The position numbers were made by a program, and so were the translations under genes. Shown piece by piece: positions 35,190 through 45,158 of a DNA stretch of 64,000 bases. Every line of letters begins with the position of its first letter. The first letter of the stretch is position 1. The notes beneath the pieces are model-generated. The model made no database searches and was not told where the DNA came from. It was given only the letters and a program-made list of their open reading frames with translations. Location: positions 806,001-870,000 of the forward strand of contig NZ_CP035925.1 of the NCBI RefSeq assembly GCF_013373365.1, read 5' to 3'. Source of the DNA: Lentibacillus sp. CBA3610 (GTDB taxonomy: Bacteria; Bacillota; Bacilli; Bacillales; Amphibacillaceae).

Positions 35190-36251
35190 ATGCGTTTATT
35201 ACGAATAATCGTTGTATTGTTACTGGCAGTTACCGGTGTCTATTATCTATTAGAAACGAATGATTTTCTGGAGGAAGACTCAATAGAGAATTCCAGTCAG
35301 GTTCTGGAACAAAAAGATAATAAACTGGAATCAAAAGAAATACCGGAAACTCGGACGACTGTCCCCTTGGAAGGCAGTACTTATCAATGGATGAATAAGT
35401 CGACAAGTGAATTGACGGAAAATTTTGGTGAACCACAAAGAAAGGATTTAAGTGCGTATGGCTATGAATGGTGGGTCTATACAGATGGAGGAGAACAATT
35501 GATCCAATTTGGAATTGATGACAATCAGGTGAAATCCATTTATGCACTTGGCAACGATTTATCAATTGAGCCTGCTGAAATCGGACAAGCTTATGATTCA
35601 ACCTCCGAAGCATTTTCATTTTCGAGTGACGTAACATACAGCAAAGATCTATCCTCTTATACTTTCAAGCTTAGCGATGAGGAATTGCAGGAACGTCCTT
35701 TGGTAAAGGTGACGGATAATATTTTTTTGCAGTTATATTTTGATACATTTACAAATGAACTGTCGGCTATCCGTATGTTATCGGCCGATATTCTTCTGCT
35801 GCATCAGCCGTATGAATTGCATTATCGGGGCGAACTGCCGGAAAACGCGAATTTCACTGATGAACAGTGGGCACAGGTCGAAGAAGGGGCAGAACAGCAA
35901 ATTTTTCAAATAACCAATGTTCTGCGCAGCCAATATGGAAAATCAGCTTTGGAATGGGATGATGCTGTAAGTAAGGTTGCCTACCAGCATAGTGAGGATA
36001 TGGCGGAGAATAATTATTTTTCCCATTATAGTCAGAATGGTGACGGTTTAAAAGAGCGATTGGCGGCACAGGAAGTGTTTTACCAGTCTGCCGGTGAAAA
36101 CATTGCTGCTCAATACCCGGATGCACAAGCTGCTCTTCATGGCTGGTTAAACAGTGAAGGTCACCGCGAAGCATTGCTGAGGGACGATTTTACACATCTG
36201 GGTATCGGCGTTCACCGTTTTTATTACACACAAAACTTTCTTAAAAAATAA
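35190..36251 (+). CDS. ylbC: YlbC, CAP/SCP-like domain protein
   Basis: A 353-residue exported protein. The N-terminus MRLLRIIVVLLLAVTGVYYL is an uncleaved signal or membrane anchor. The middle (about 60-210) is the CAP-associated N-terminal region (TSELTENFGEPQRKDLSAYG, YEWWVY). The C-terminal CAP/SCP domain begins near 230 and includes QITNVLRSQYG, AYQHSEDMAENNYFSH, AGENIA and WLNSEGHREALL with the conserved His/Glu residues. ATG at 35190 follows AGAAGGGGAAG. Function unknown; extracytoplasmic location is inferred. Confidence 0.88.
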   Translation: MRLLRIIVVLLLAVTGVYYLLETNDFLEEDSIENSSQVLEQKDNKLESKEIPETRTTVPLEGSTYQWMNKSTSELTENFGEPQRKDLSAYGYEWWVYTDGGEQLIQFGIDDNQVKSIYALGNDLSIEPAEIGQAYDSTSEAFSFSSDVTYSKDLSSYTFKLSDEELQERPLVKVTDNIFLQLYFDTFTNELSAIRMLSADILLLHQPYELHYRGELPENANFTDEQWAQVEEGAEQQIFQITNVLRSQYGKSALEWDDAVSKVAYQHSEDMAENNYFSHYSQNGDGLKERLAAQEVFYQSAGENIAAQYPDAQAALHGWLNSEGHREALLRDDFTHLGIGVHRFYYTQNFLKK

Positions 36252-36253
36252 TA

Positions 36254-36292
36254 AACAGGAAAAACGCATAGGGTGTATGCGTTTTTCTTGTT
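36254..36292 (+). terminator. Terminator of ylbC
   Basis: A long stem AACAGGAAAAACGCATA / TATGCGTTTTTCTTGTT with a five-base loop, immediately after the stop codon. Confidence 0.85.
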
Positions 36293-36363
36293 ATGAGGCA
36301 CAAAGTTTGCCCATTTCTCATAAATTAATGAGTAATAGATAATCGTTACTGAGGTGAGTCGTC

Positions 36364-36759
36364 ATGAGTGATAAACTTCACCCGAGTGTCAGGGAATTTA
36401 AAGCATTTTTACAAAAGCATCCCGGTCTGGTGGAAGAAGTGAGAAAAAGTGGAAAAGGTTTTCAGGAGTATTATGAAAAGTGGGCCTTACTTGGGGAAAA
36501 TGATCAGTTCTGGGATCAATATAAAGAGAGGGGCACTGCTAAACCTGACAGCAAACCTAAACAGGGAAAGGCGGAATTGTTAGAGCGGCTTGCTCAAATC
36601 TCAGAAAATGTTGATTTGGATAAATTCCAAAAACAAGTGGATAACATTAATAACACAATTACGACTGTTCAGGGGTTGCTGGGTCAATTCCAATCATCCC
36701 AAAACACGCCCCGGCAGCCATTTGGTAACCAAAACTTATTCAAAGGCTTCAAGGATTAG
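36364..36759 (+). CDS. ylbD: YlbD, spore coat protein
   Basis: A 131-residue protein matching B. subtilis YlbD, a coat-associated protein, in length and position. It starts MSDKLHPSVREFKAFLQKHP and has a charged helical body with LEQLAQISENVDLDKFQKQV-like coiled-coil character (here LLERLAQISENVDLDKFQK). The tail QFQSSQNTPRQPFGNQNLFK is rich in Gln and Asn. ATG at 36364 follows GAGGTGAG. It begins the ylbD-ylbE pair, which nearly touch. Coat localisation is known of the family, not shown here. Confidence 0.82.
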   Translation: MSDKLHPSVREFKAFLQKHPGLVEEVRKSGKGFQEYYEKWALLGENDQFWDQYKERGTAKPDSKPKQGKAELLERLAQISENVDLDKFQKQVDNINNTITTVQGLLGQFQSSQNTPRQPFGNQNLFKGFKD

Positions 36760-36767
36760 GGGGTGAT

Positions 36768-37004
36768 ATGATGCAGGCATCCACATATCACTTTTTACAG
36801 CAAAACCCGAAATTTGCCCATTTCGTTCGGTTTAATCCTGTATGGTATCGCTATCTGACAAGAGATCCATATCGGATAATGGAGTTGGAAAAGGCATCGA
36901 AACAATTTTATGGTAAAACATTTTCACAACAAGTTGATAAAGTCGGGAATCATGTACAGATGGTCAATATGCTTATCAATCTTTCCGAAGTTATGAGAGA
37001 CTAG
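36768..37004 (+). CDS. ylbE: YlbE-like protein
   Basis: A 78-residue protein of the YlbE-like family. It reads FLQQNPKFAHFVRFNPVWYR near the N-terminus, then YLTRDPYRIMELEKASKQFY and a helical tail. Two ATGs (36768 and 36771) are possible after AGGGGGTG; the second has the better spacing and gives 77 residues. It follows ylbD by eight bases and is probably cotranscribed and expressed in sporulation with it. Function unknown. Confidence 0.85.
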   Translation: MMQASTYHFLQQNPKFAHFVRFNPVWYRYLTRDPYRIMELEKASKQFYGKTFSQQVDKVGNHVQMVNMLINLSEVMRD

Positions 37005-37059
37005 TCGTATGACTGTTTTAATCTGTACTATTACATGATAAGATAAAAGTGGAGGTGAG

Positions 37060-37497
37060 ATGATGATAGCAACATTGGAATACGCAGATATCCTGGATCA
37101 TTCTGAGTTAGTCAGTGAAATGGTCTTGAAGTCTGACGTCATGGAATCTTATCAAGAGGCGCGGAATGCCCTTAATGAAGATGCGGAGGCACAAAAGCTG
37201 ATTAAAGCTTTTAATGATATAAAGGAACAACACGAGGAAGTACAGCGATTTGGCAGGTACCATCCTGATTATAATGTCATCATGAAAAAGGTGCGCTCTA
37301 CAAAACGGGAAATGGATATGCATGAAAAAGTAGCAGCATTTAAAGTGGCGGAGCGTAATTTACAGCAGATGCTTGATGACATAAGTGAATACATTGCTTT
37401 TAGTGTAAGTGATGAGATTAAAGCACCAAGGGATGGAGCGGCATTAACTGACACTGGATGCGGCCATGGTGGAAAATGCGGATGTAATGCATCTTGA
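37060..37497 (+). CDS. ylbF: YlbF (RicF), Ric complex regulator
   Basis: A 145-residue YlbF/YmcA-family protein. In B. subtilis RicF forms a complex with YmcA (RicA) and YaaT (RicT) that promotes RNase Y-dependent mRNA processing, competence, biofilm formation and sporulation. The helical body (LVSEMVLKSDVMESYQEARN to about residue 125) is followed by a Cys-rich end GCGHGGKCGC; the complex carries iron-sulfur clusters and these Cys are likely ligands. ATG at 37060 or 37063 follows GGAGGTGAG. The gene stands between ylbE and ylbG as in B. subtilis. Confidence 0.93.
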   Translation: MMIATLEYADILDHSELVSEMVLKSDVMESYQEARNALNEDAEAQKLIKAFNDIKEQHEEVQRFGRYHPDYNVIMKKVRSTKREMDMHEKVAAFKVAERNLQQMLDDISEYIAFSVSDEIKAPRDGAALTDTGCGHGGKCGCNAS

Positions 37498-37554
37498 TGT
37501 TCAAACGGGATTCTGATATACTATTCCTAAATTAAACGTTAGTGAGGATAGGCG

Positions 37555-37830
37555 ATGAGACCGAAACGTCAAGGGCTGATTGTCTGGTTTCAGCATATGA
37601 AAAATGTTCGACATATTAAGCGTTATGGGCATTTGATTTATTCGTCCAAAAAACTCAAGTACGCCGTCATCTATGTAGATCAGGAGAATCTGGACAGTGT
37701 GGAATCCAAATTGCTGAAACTGCCATTTGTTTCAAAAGTGGATCGTTCCTATAAACCTTTTTTACAGACAGACTTTGAAAATCCTCAACCTGATAAGGCC
37801 AAACAATATGATTATAAAATAGGTATTTAA
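37555..37830 (+). CDS. ylbG: YlbG, UPF0298 (DUF2129) protein
   Basis: A 91-residue protein of the UPF0298 family. Conserved parts include RQGLIVWFQHMKNVRHIKRY, GHLIYSSKKLKYAVIYVDQE and KLPFVSKVDRSYKPFL. ATG at 37555 follows GAGGATAGGCG. It is a small basic cytoplasmic protein of unknown function that travels with ylbF. A hairpin terminator starts at its stop codon. Confidence 0.9.
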   Translation: MRPKRQGLIVWFQHMKNVRHIKRYGHLIYSSKKLKYAVIYVDQENLDSVESKLLKLPFVSKVDRSYKPFLQTDFENPQPDKAKQYDYKIGI

Positions 37831-37873
37831 CCTTTGCGGCGCATACATAATAAGGCTGCAAAGGTTTTTTATC
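37829..37873 (+). terminator. Terminator of ylbG
   Basis: A stem AACCTTTGC / GCAAAGGTT closing a roughly 22-base loop, followed by TTTTTAT. Confidence 0.7.
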
Positions 37874-37929
37874 AGTGGAGAGTGGCTTGGACTGCATGCT
37901 TAATAGATAAACTATGTGAAAATAGACAA

Positions 37930-38100
37930 AAGAAAAAACCTGCAGAAAAACGTTTCTGCAGGTCCCTTTGTTTTCTTGTCAGAAAACAAAAAGGCAAAGG
38001 GAGAGGAGAAACCGGAGGAAGAACTTATGGGGAAGTGTAAGTCTTCTCCGTGTTTTTGAAACAGCCAAGCATTTTTAAGCTGTTTCATTATCTTATTATG
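37930..38100. other. Three consecutive hairpins between ylbG and rsmD
   Basis: In the 391-base gap three stems follow one another. CCTGCAGAAA / TTTCTGCAGG is at 37939-37962. TCCCTTTG and TTTTCT pair with AGAAAA and CAAAGGGA at 37963-38002. GAAACAGC / GCTGTTTC is at 38058-38086. Between the last two lies GGAGGAAGAAC. No supported protein frame covers the region. It may be a structured RNA, a leader of rsmD, or repeat debris. Confidence 0.4.
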
Positions 38101-38221
38101 GACATGATAAACGTTTATATACATATTTTTTCTTTGAAAATAGATATTTTCTGAAACGATTATAACAGATGCCTTGCGATTTTATTTTGATAAGCTTATT
38201 ATAATTTAATGAGGTGGTTTT

Positions 38222-39275
<1,054 letters not shown>

Positions 39276-39361
39276 AATAAAGGTACAAGGGGTCGTCCAG
39301 TGACGTATGGACGATCATTAACTCCTGCCACTCCGCTGATTTAAGTGGAAACGTATTAAAC

Positions 39362-39424
39362 GATAAAAATCCGAACTGATTCGAAATTTTACGAACGAAT
39401 TTTGAATCATTGTTCGGATTTTAC
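39362..39424. terminator. Bidirectional terminator between coaD and ylbJ
   Basis: A long hairpin: AAAATCCGAAC and TGATTC pair with GAATCA and GTTCGGATTTT. A-rich and T-rich ends allow use on both strands. Confidence 0.75.
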
Positions 39425-39454
39425 TTGTAATTCTATACTTTTGTCCCAGCCCTT

Positions 39455-40663
39455 TTATATTTTTCGAATCCGTCTTAGCATTATAAAGGCAGCAACGAAT
39501 AGAGCGGCAAATGTGATGACTGGTCCAATCTCGGCTAAACGAAATAAAAAATTCATCCACGGTTCTTCCTGGATATTCGTTGATACGGGTGCGCCCTTAA
39601 AATCAAATGATGTACGGTTTAAATACAACGGTGTGTAAAAGAAAACGGTCAAAATTGCTGCAAAAACACCATGGAGTATTCGTGCAAAAAAGTAAGGTGC
39701 AAATCGGATATCGGTTGGAGCAAGGATACTTGCGACCTGCGCCTGAACTGATAGGCCATTAAATCCTAATATAAAACTGACAACAATAATTTTTTCCATC
39801 AAATTAGCACTTTCTTCTTGCGAAACCTGGCTGGCGCCCAGAGTGATTTCGAATAGCCCGGATAATAACGGCAAGGCCAAATCAATTGGCAGCGTAAAGA
39901 TTTGCAATATATATTGAAACCATGATGCAATGGCAGGCGTTACCCCGACAATATAGAGCAGTTTAGTGAAAACGGAAAACAAGATAATGAAACCCCCGAC
40001 CATCATCAGTGTCTGAATTGAATTCACCACAGCATCACCGATAATTTTTCCGAAAGGCCGCGGGTCATTGAGCCTGGTACGATGCATTTCCTGGAAAGCT
40101 CTGATAATTGATACTTTTTTCTTAGCCGATTTTGTCGTGTTCTTTTCAGCTTTCCGGCCGTAAAATCGCATACAAATGCCAACCAGCGCATTACCTATGT
40201 AGTGAGATGCAGCGAAAACGATACCGAGCTTTACATCGTAAAAGAAACCGACTGATATCGCACCAAAAATGAATAACGGACTGGAAGCGTTGGTGAATGA
40301 TACAAGCCGTTCAGCTTCAATCCGCGTCAGCTGTTTTTCTTCACGCAGACGTGCTGATATCTTAGCCCCTGTCGGATAACCACTTGTCATTCCCATCGCC
40401 CACGCAAAACTTCCAGCACCAGGCACATTGAATAACGGTCGCATGATCGGCTCACAGAGGACACCTAAAAATTTCACAAAACCGAAACTGATTAATAACT
40501 CGGCTGTTATAAAAAATGGTAATAATGACGGGAAGACCACTTCCCACCACATGTTTAATCCGCGTATACTGGCTTCCAGTGACTGATCGGGATATTTAAT
40601 AAGGGAGATGGCAATAGATACAGTAATCCCGGCAAGGAAGATTGTTTTGAATTTATGTTTCAA
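39455..40663 (-). CDS. ylbJ: YlbJ, sporulation integral membrane protein
   Basis: A 402-residue polytopic membrane protein of the nucleoside-recognition (Gate) domain family. B. subtilis YlbJ is sigma-E controlled and needed for spore cortex formation. Family features are WWEVVFPSLLPFFITAELLI near the N-terminus and MGMTSGYPTGAKISARLREE near residue 93. Further on, TNASSPLFIFGAISVGFF and SFILGFNGLSVQAQVASIL follow. TTG at 40663 follows AGGGGG at seven bases. About nine helices are apparent. In B. subtilis ylbK lies between ylbJ and ylbL; it is absent here. Confidence 0.93.
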   Translation of the reverse strand: MKHKFKTIFLAGITVSIAISLIKYPDQSLEASIRGLNMWWEVVFPSLLPFFITAELLISFGFVKFLGVLCEPIMRPLFNVPGAGSFAWAMGMTSGYPTGAKISARLREEKQLTRIEAERLVSFTNASSPLFIFGAISVGFFYDVKLGIVFAASHYIGNALVGICMRFYGRKAEKNTTKSAKKKVSIIRAFQEMHRTRLNDPRPFGKIIGDAVVNSIQTLMMVGGFIILFSVFTKLLYIVGVTPAIASWFQYILQIFTLPIDLALPLLSGLFEITLGASQVSQEESANLMEKIIVVSFILGFNGLSVQAQVASILAPTDIRFAPYFFARILHGVFAAILTVFFYTPLYLNRTSFDFKGAPVSTNIQEEPWMNFLFRLAEIGPVITFAALFVAAFIMLRRIRKI

Positions 40664-40922
40664 TGTTATGCCCCCTAGTGAATGATGGGTGATCCTGTAC
40701 TTCTCTTTTGGTAAGTAGTAAAATAATATTGACCTTATTTATATAGATTGAACGAGTCATGCTGGAAGGATTGCTCAAACGTTTATTGGATATTTAGTGT
40801 TCAGGAACAATTTGTACAAGTCTATACCAATATACGCACATACATCATGGTTTTATGACATACACTTTTTAGACACGTCCTGAATGGGGCATTAGAGGAA
40901 TGGAAAGGGGATTGGCTTTACC

Positions 40923-41945
40923 TTGAGATTTACAAAGAAGCATATTATTTATTTAATTATAGTCATTGGCATTGCATTTTTTATTTCAGCTTATAAGCTC
41001 CCATTTTATGTCTATAAACCGGGCGGTGCTGATCCCCTTAATCCGATTGTAGAAGTGGAAGATGGTTATCAAAGCGAAGGAGATATGCATCTCGTTACAG
41101 TTCGTGGGGGACAGGCAACACCGGTTCAATATTTATGGGCGCAGGTCCTGCCTCACCAGGAAGTCATGCCGCTTCGCGAGGTTAGACCAGAAGGAGTGTC
41201 TGAGGACGAATATTTTCATGCTCAACTGCAAATGATGGAAAGTTCTCAGGAGGCTTCCACCGTTGTCGCTTATGAAGCGGCAGGTGAAGATATTACGATT
41301 GATTATAATGGCGTTTATGTCGTTTCTGTTATAGAAGGGATGCCGGCAGATGAGATTTTAGAGACTGGTGACCGAATCATTGGTATTGATGGGAATACGA
41401 TAGAAGAGTCGAATGATCTGATAGAATATGTTGAAAATAAACAACCTGGCGAAACCATTACGGTTAATGTTGTACGCGAGGAAGAAGAACTTGAAAAGGA
41501 TATCACATTGGAAGCTTTTCCGGATGTGGATGATAAAGTCGGAATTGGTATCCAGTTAGTAACTGATCGCAGTGTAGACGTTAATCCGCCAGTGAACTTT
41601 TCCAGTGGAAGTATTGGCGGGCCAAGTGCAGGCCTCATGTTTTCATTGGAAATATATGACCAGCTGACCGAAGAGGAATTGACAAATGGGTATGAAATCG
41701 CCGGTACTGGTGAGGTGGATTATCAAGGGAATGTACTCCGGATTGGCGGCATCGATAAAAAAGTGGTTGCAGCAGACCAGGAAGGGTGTGATATCTTCTT
41801 CGCCGCAAATAATAACGGCGAAGAAGGTTCAAACTATGAGGACGCCGTACAAGCAGCGGAGGAGATCGGTACCGATATGGAAATTGTACCTGTAGATACG
41901 TTTGATGACGCACTGGAGTACCTGCAAAACCTTGAGCCTGCATAG
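40923..41945 (+). CDS. ylbL: YlbL (SepM-like), PDZ and Lon-type protease
   Basis: A 340-residue membrane-anchored serine protease. An N-terminal helix (HIIYLIIVIGIAFFISAY) is followed by an extracytoplasmic region and a PDZ domain (about 120-195, VVSVIEGMPADEILETGDRI). The C-terminal Lon S16 domain carries the catalytic Ser in GSIGGPSAGLMFSLE (near 234) and Lys in GGIDKKVVAA (near 279). Relatives process secreted or membrane peptides; the substrate here is unknown. TTG at 40923 has its AAAGGGGA site about 14 bases away, so the exact start is uncertain. Confidence 0.9.
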   Translation: MRFTKKHIIYLIIVIGIAFFISAYKLPFYVYKPGGADPLNPIVEVEDGYQSEGDMHLVTVRGGQATPVQYLWAQVLPHQEVMPLREVRPEGVSEDEYFHAQLQMMESSQEASTVVAYEAAGEDITIDYNGVYVVSVIEGMPADEILETGDRIIGIDGNTIEESNDLIEYVENKQPGETITVNVVREEEELEKDITLEAFPDVDDKVGIGIQLVTDRSVDVNPPVNFSSGSIGGPSAGLMFSLEIYDQLTEEELTNGYEIAGTGEVDYQGNVLRIGGIDKKVVAADQEGCDIFFAANNNGEEGSNYEDAVQAAEEIGTDMEIVPVDTFDDALEYLQNLEPA

Positions 41946-42122
41946 GCGGGATATTCAGAAATACTTTTTGTAAGACTTGAAGCTTTTATCCTGCAACCCG
42001 ACTACACAAATACTTGTTACAAGATATTTTGCAGCAGAAGATACTCCCCTCACAACTCAGAGCTTACTCAGCTATGTATTACTCGTCGGTTTTCGTGGAA
42101 GGCCGGCGGTCTCGTGCTATGT

Positions 42123-43334
42123 CTATACCCTGATTGGTGGCTCAAGTTCCTGATGATGGAAGGCATTTTTCTTTTCAGGCGGAAGAATGCTGTAATAGGC
42201 ATGACTTGCTTTTTCTTCGATCGACAGCATCGGATCTGTTCCTTGGGCAAGTGTTGAAATCAACGGTACATTCATTTCCTTCTTCTGGCTGTTTAAATAC
42301 ATTTGTCCGGTTTCTGTCATACCCAGTAGTCTTACATATGGAACTGTAGAGGTATTCCTGATCGTATTGGTGTCTGTTTTCTTTGTATTCGTTAAAATAT
42401 GGGCAAATATGCGTTGAAGCCTGGTCCATGTATAACGTTTCGTTTTTATATTGTTCATCCATTCATGGAAGGAATGAGCATTATGGGCCGATTTTTTGAT
42501 GCGGTATTCCAGACCTTCATCAACACCGTTGATAGCAGCAAGTTCATCTTCCGGCATCGTCATCACCCGGTAATGAAGAAGATGGAAATAGCACTCCCAT
42601 GAATGCCAGGAAGTGGCTTGTTGCTGATAATTGTGCAATTGATCGATAGTTTCTTCTGGAAGTGTACTGACTGCTTCTCTCGATATGCTGTGTGTCTTTA
42701 AAAGTTCATTCCGGATGCTTGTGGCACTTGCGATAGAGCCAGTGATGGTTCTGTCGTGATAGCCGCTTTTTGTTCGGGTAATAGTTAAAGGTTGGATTGG
42801 CAGGTTTTGATCCATAATTGATTTAACATAGCTGAACCCGAGAATATTATTGGGCTTTGCCAGGTCCATTTCATCCGTCGATAACCCAATGCTTTGGTAG
42901 GCATAACGACTGGCTTCCGGGAAGGATAGACCCTGATTCAATTTTTCCTGGAGTGTTGTTTTGTAGTTTGACTGATTGTGTTTAAACACATCATAACCTT
43001 CAGTGAAATGGGAGATGTCGCCTGATTCACTCCCGAAACAAATACTGGATACACCTATTTCATTGAGTGTTTGCACAGAACCTTTGGCAAATAGGTCACT
43101 GCTTTGGACAGCATATACATAAGGGAGTTCCAGTACGATATCAACGCCGGCTGACAAAGCGGATTTTGTCCGGTGAAACTTATCCATAATAGCCGGTTCG
43201 CCGCGCTGCAGGAATGACCCGCTCATGACAGCAATTAAACAATCAGCACCGGATGCTTCTTTGGATGCCTGTACATGAAAGGCATGTCCATTGTGAAAAG
43301 GATTATATTCAACAATTATGCCACAGGCTTTCAT
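42123..43334 (-). CDS. tmcAL: TmcAL (YlbM), tRNA-Met cytidine acetate ligase
   Basis: A 403-residue nucleotidyltransferase-fold enzyme that uses acetate and ATP to make N4-acetylcytidine at the wobble position of elongator tRNA-Met. It opens with MKACGIIVEYNPFHNGHAFH, the adenylylation motif. DCLIAVMSGSFLQRGEPAIM and DIVLELPYVYAVQSSDLFAK follow. Then come SICFGSESGD near 99 and TRTKSGYHD near 183. ATG at 43334 follows AAAGGACTG. Function is established for the B. subtilis homologue. It is divergent from ylbN-rpmF. Confidence 0.93.
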   Translation of the reverse strand: MKACGIIVEYNPFHNGHAFHVQASKEASGADCLIAVMSGSFLQRGEPAIMDKFHRTKSALSAGVDIVLELPYVYAVQSSDLFAKGSVQTLNEIGVSSICFGSESGDISHFTEGYDVFKHNQSNYKTTLQEKLNQGLSFPEASRYAYQSIGLSTDEMDLAKPNNILGFSYVKSIMDQNLPIQPLTITRTKSGYHDRTITGSIASATSIRNELLKTHSISREAVSTLPEETIDQLHNYQQQATSWHSWECYFHLLHYRVMTMPEDELAAINGVDEGLEYRIKKSAHNAHSFHEWMNNIKTKRYTWTRLQRIFAHILTNTKKTDTNTIRNTSTVPYVRLLGMTETGQMYLNSQKKEMNVPLISTLAQGTDPMLSIEEKASHAYYSILPPEKKNAFHHQELEPPIRV

Positions 43335-43575
43335 ATTTTCAGTCCTTTCTAAAACTAAGATTCATCTCAGTCCGCATGTAACTTGACGTGTACTATAAAA
43401 ATCAGAGATTCGATTATCCCGTATCTTTCTTTTAGTACATGATCTGATGCGGCTTAATTAACATTCAAGGAATGCGTCCCACCGAATGATGTTTCACTAT
43501 ATTGTATCAAAAAAGGTGTCAGGATGCATGGTTTGATATGCGTTAACAGGGAATACTGTTAATAAACATTTGTAA

Positions 43576-44095
43576 TGTTCTTTTCATAAATTTTGTTGCT
43601 TTTAAACCTCGCAGTTGATATAAACTGCGACACAATGAAAAATTTGAGAGCGATGACACCCGCTCCAGAAATACGCTCCGCGCACCTTAGGCGGCCTGGT
43701 GAGCCTCCTCGTGCTCGTCGCGTTGCAAGTAATCTCGGCGAGGCATACGCTCCTCGCAGAAAAGATGCTGGCGCACTGCGGGGTCTCACCTATGCCTATC
43801 CTCGCTGGAGTCTCCGCGTATTTCCTCCGCTGGTGTTGACTTTCTGTACATTGAATGTTCTCCACTAGGACAGAACACCGACACTAAGCCTGCGGAAAAA
43901 TGCGACACTCCTGCGGGAAAGGAAACGTCTGAAGACCCGCAGCGAGCGGTTTTGCGAGTGAGGAGGCTGAAGCGTTCCCCGCGGAAAAGGGAGTATTTTC
44001 CGCAGCGATGAATCAGCACTCAGGTCCGGTAGAATGGGATGAAGAACTTTTCGATAGTACGGTCGCAGTTTATGGATTTTTGCAGCAAAACAGCC
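43576..44095. mobile_element. MITE-like repeat, copy E
   Basis: A 520-base element between the divergent genes tmcAL and ylbN. The left end is TGTTCTTTTCATAAATTTTG, followed by GCAGTTGATATAAACTGCGA. Both arms contain the CTCCTGCGGGAA-type core, and the right end reads TTTATGGATTTTTGCAGCAA then AACAGCC. The nested hairpin module of copies A and D is missing; the sequence jumps from GCAGCGAGCG to GAGGAGGCTG. Flanks ATTTGTAA and TGGTGTAA share five of eight bases. It probably moved or separated one or both divergent promoters. Confidence 0.75.
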
Positions 44096-44115
44096 TGGTG
44101 TAAAAGAGAAACATG

Positions 44116-44146
44116 TTGACAAAATAATCCATTTTCCTTTTAAAAT
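44116..44146 (+). promoter_or_regulatory. Candidate ylbN-rpmF promoter
   Basis: TTGACA (44116-44121) and TAAAAT (44141-44146), 19 bases apart, lie just right of repeat E and 27 bases before ylbN. The spacing is longer than ideal. Confidence 0.4.
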
Positions 44147-44172
44147 AACTCTTGTTGCCTTGAGGTGATAGC

Positions 44173-44694
44173 ATGAAATTTCCATTAGGTCAAATTAAAA
44201 AAAATACAGACAGCAATCCGTTTACGTTTGATGAACATGTGGATGTTTCCGAGCTGGAATCAATGAATAACGATATACGGGAAGTTGGTTCTGTTCACGT
44301 ACATGGAACTGCTGTGGATCAGGGTGATGACATCATTTTCACATTTAACATTGATGGCAGGATGATAATGCCATGTGCCCGTACTTTAGTTGATGTCCCC
44401 TATCCGTTTAACATTAATACGGTTGAAATTTTTTCAGAATCACCTTATGAAGATGATGATTCAGATGATGAAATTCATCCAATCGATGGGGAAGTACTTG
44501 ACTTAACCCCATTAATAAAGGAAAATATCTTACTGGAAGTTCCTTTTCGTGTGTTTTCAAATGATGAAAATGCCACAAACCAAGCCCCATTTGAAGGGGA
44601 TGGCTGGGAATTTAAATCAGAAGACAAAATTGAGCGCAAGCCAGATCCACGTTTAAAAAAACTGGAGTCTTTACTGGACGATAAAAAGGAATAG
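44173..44694 (+). CDS. ylbN: YlbN, DUF177 (YceD-like) protein
   Basis: A 173-residue DUF177 protein, the usual partner of rpmF in bacteria and linked to 23S rRNA accumulation in other species. Seen are MKFPLGQIKKN, VHVHGTAVDQGDDIIFTFNI, a single Cys in MIMPCARTLVDVPYPFNI, and an acidic stretch SPYEDDDSDDEIHPIDGEVL. The C-terminal DPRLKKLESLLD matches the family end. ATG at 44173 follows GAGGTGAT. It is followed after 45 bases by rpmF, with no terminator between. Confidence 0.9.
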   Translation: MKFPLGQIKKNTDSNPFTFDEHVDVSELESMNNDIREVGSVHVHGTAVDQGDDIIFTFNIDGRMIMPCARTLVDVPYPFNINTVEIFSESPYEDDDSDDEIHPIDGEVLDLTPLIKENILLEVPFRVFSNDENATNQAPFEGDGWEFKSEDKIERKPDPRLKKLESLLDDKKE

Positions 44695-44739
44695 GAATAT
44701 GCATTTCTGTTTCCTTCATAGTTGAAGGAGGTGTAAGTG

Positions 44740-44916
44740 ATGGCAGTACCAAAAAGAAGAACATCCAAAAAGGTGAAAAACCAACGTCGTACGCATAAAA
44801 AATTGCACGTGCCTGGTATGGTGGAGTGCTCAAATTGCGGTGAACTGACAAAACCGCATCATGTATGCAAATCATGCGGACATTATGATGGAAGAGAAGT
44901 TGTAGCAAATGATTAA
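44740..44916 (+). CDS. rpmF: Ribosomal protein L32 (RpmF)
   Basis: A 58-residue large-subunit ribosomal protein. It reads [20 protein letters not shown] at the start and carries a four-Cys zinc finger, CSNCGE and CKSCG, so it is the zinc-binding form. ATG at 44740 follows GAAGGAGGTG, a near-perfect ribosome binding site as expected for a highly expressed gene. It ends with a strong terminator. Confidence 0.97.
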   Translation: MAVPKRRTSKKVKNQRRTHKKLHVPGMVECSNCGELTKPHHVCKSCGHYDGREVVAND

Positions 44917-44939
44917 TTTGGACTGATAGGCTAACCCGA

Positions 44940-44976
44940 ACAGATCACTGATGAAAGTGATCTGTTTTTATTTTTA
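44940..44976 (+). terminator. Terminator of ylbN-rpmF
   Basis: A nine-base-pair stem ACAGATCAC / GTGATCTGT followed by TTTTATTTTT. Confidence 0.9.
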
Positions 44977-45006
44977 GGTCATAAAGGATAACATTTTAGA
45001 TGAAGA

Positions 45007-45103
45007 CTTCAATCTTGAAATCGGCTAATTCGCCGATTTCGTCCAATCTGACTTCCGGCCTCTGACCTCTGGAAAGACGAGGCTGGGCCTGAGTTTTTCT
45101 TAA
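45007..45103 (+). repeat. Terminator-adjacent repeat, copy 1
   Basis: The sequence includes AATCTTGAAATCGGCTAATT, a hairpin AAATCGGC / GCCGATTT, then CTTCCGGCCTCTGACCTCTG and GAAAGACGAGGC, ending GCCTGAGTTTTTCTTAA. Related copies lie at 46624-46716 and 53903-53999, each shortly after a gene terminator. Confidence 0.75.
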
Positions 45104-45158
45104 CATGGACTAGATTTGCAGAAGGGTTGATATTAAATGAAAGAAGGGGCACAAGCAA

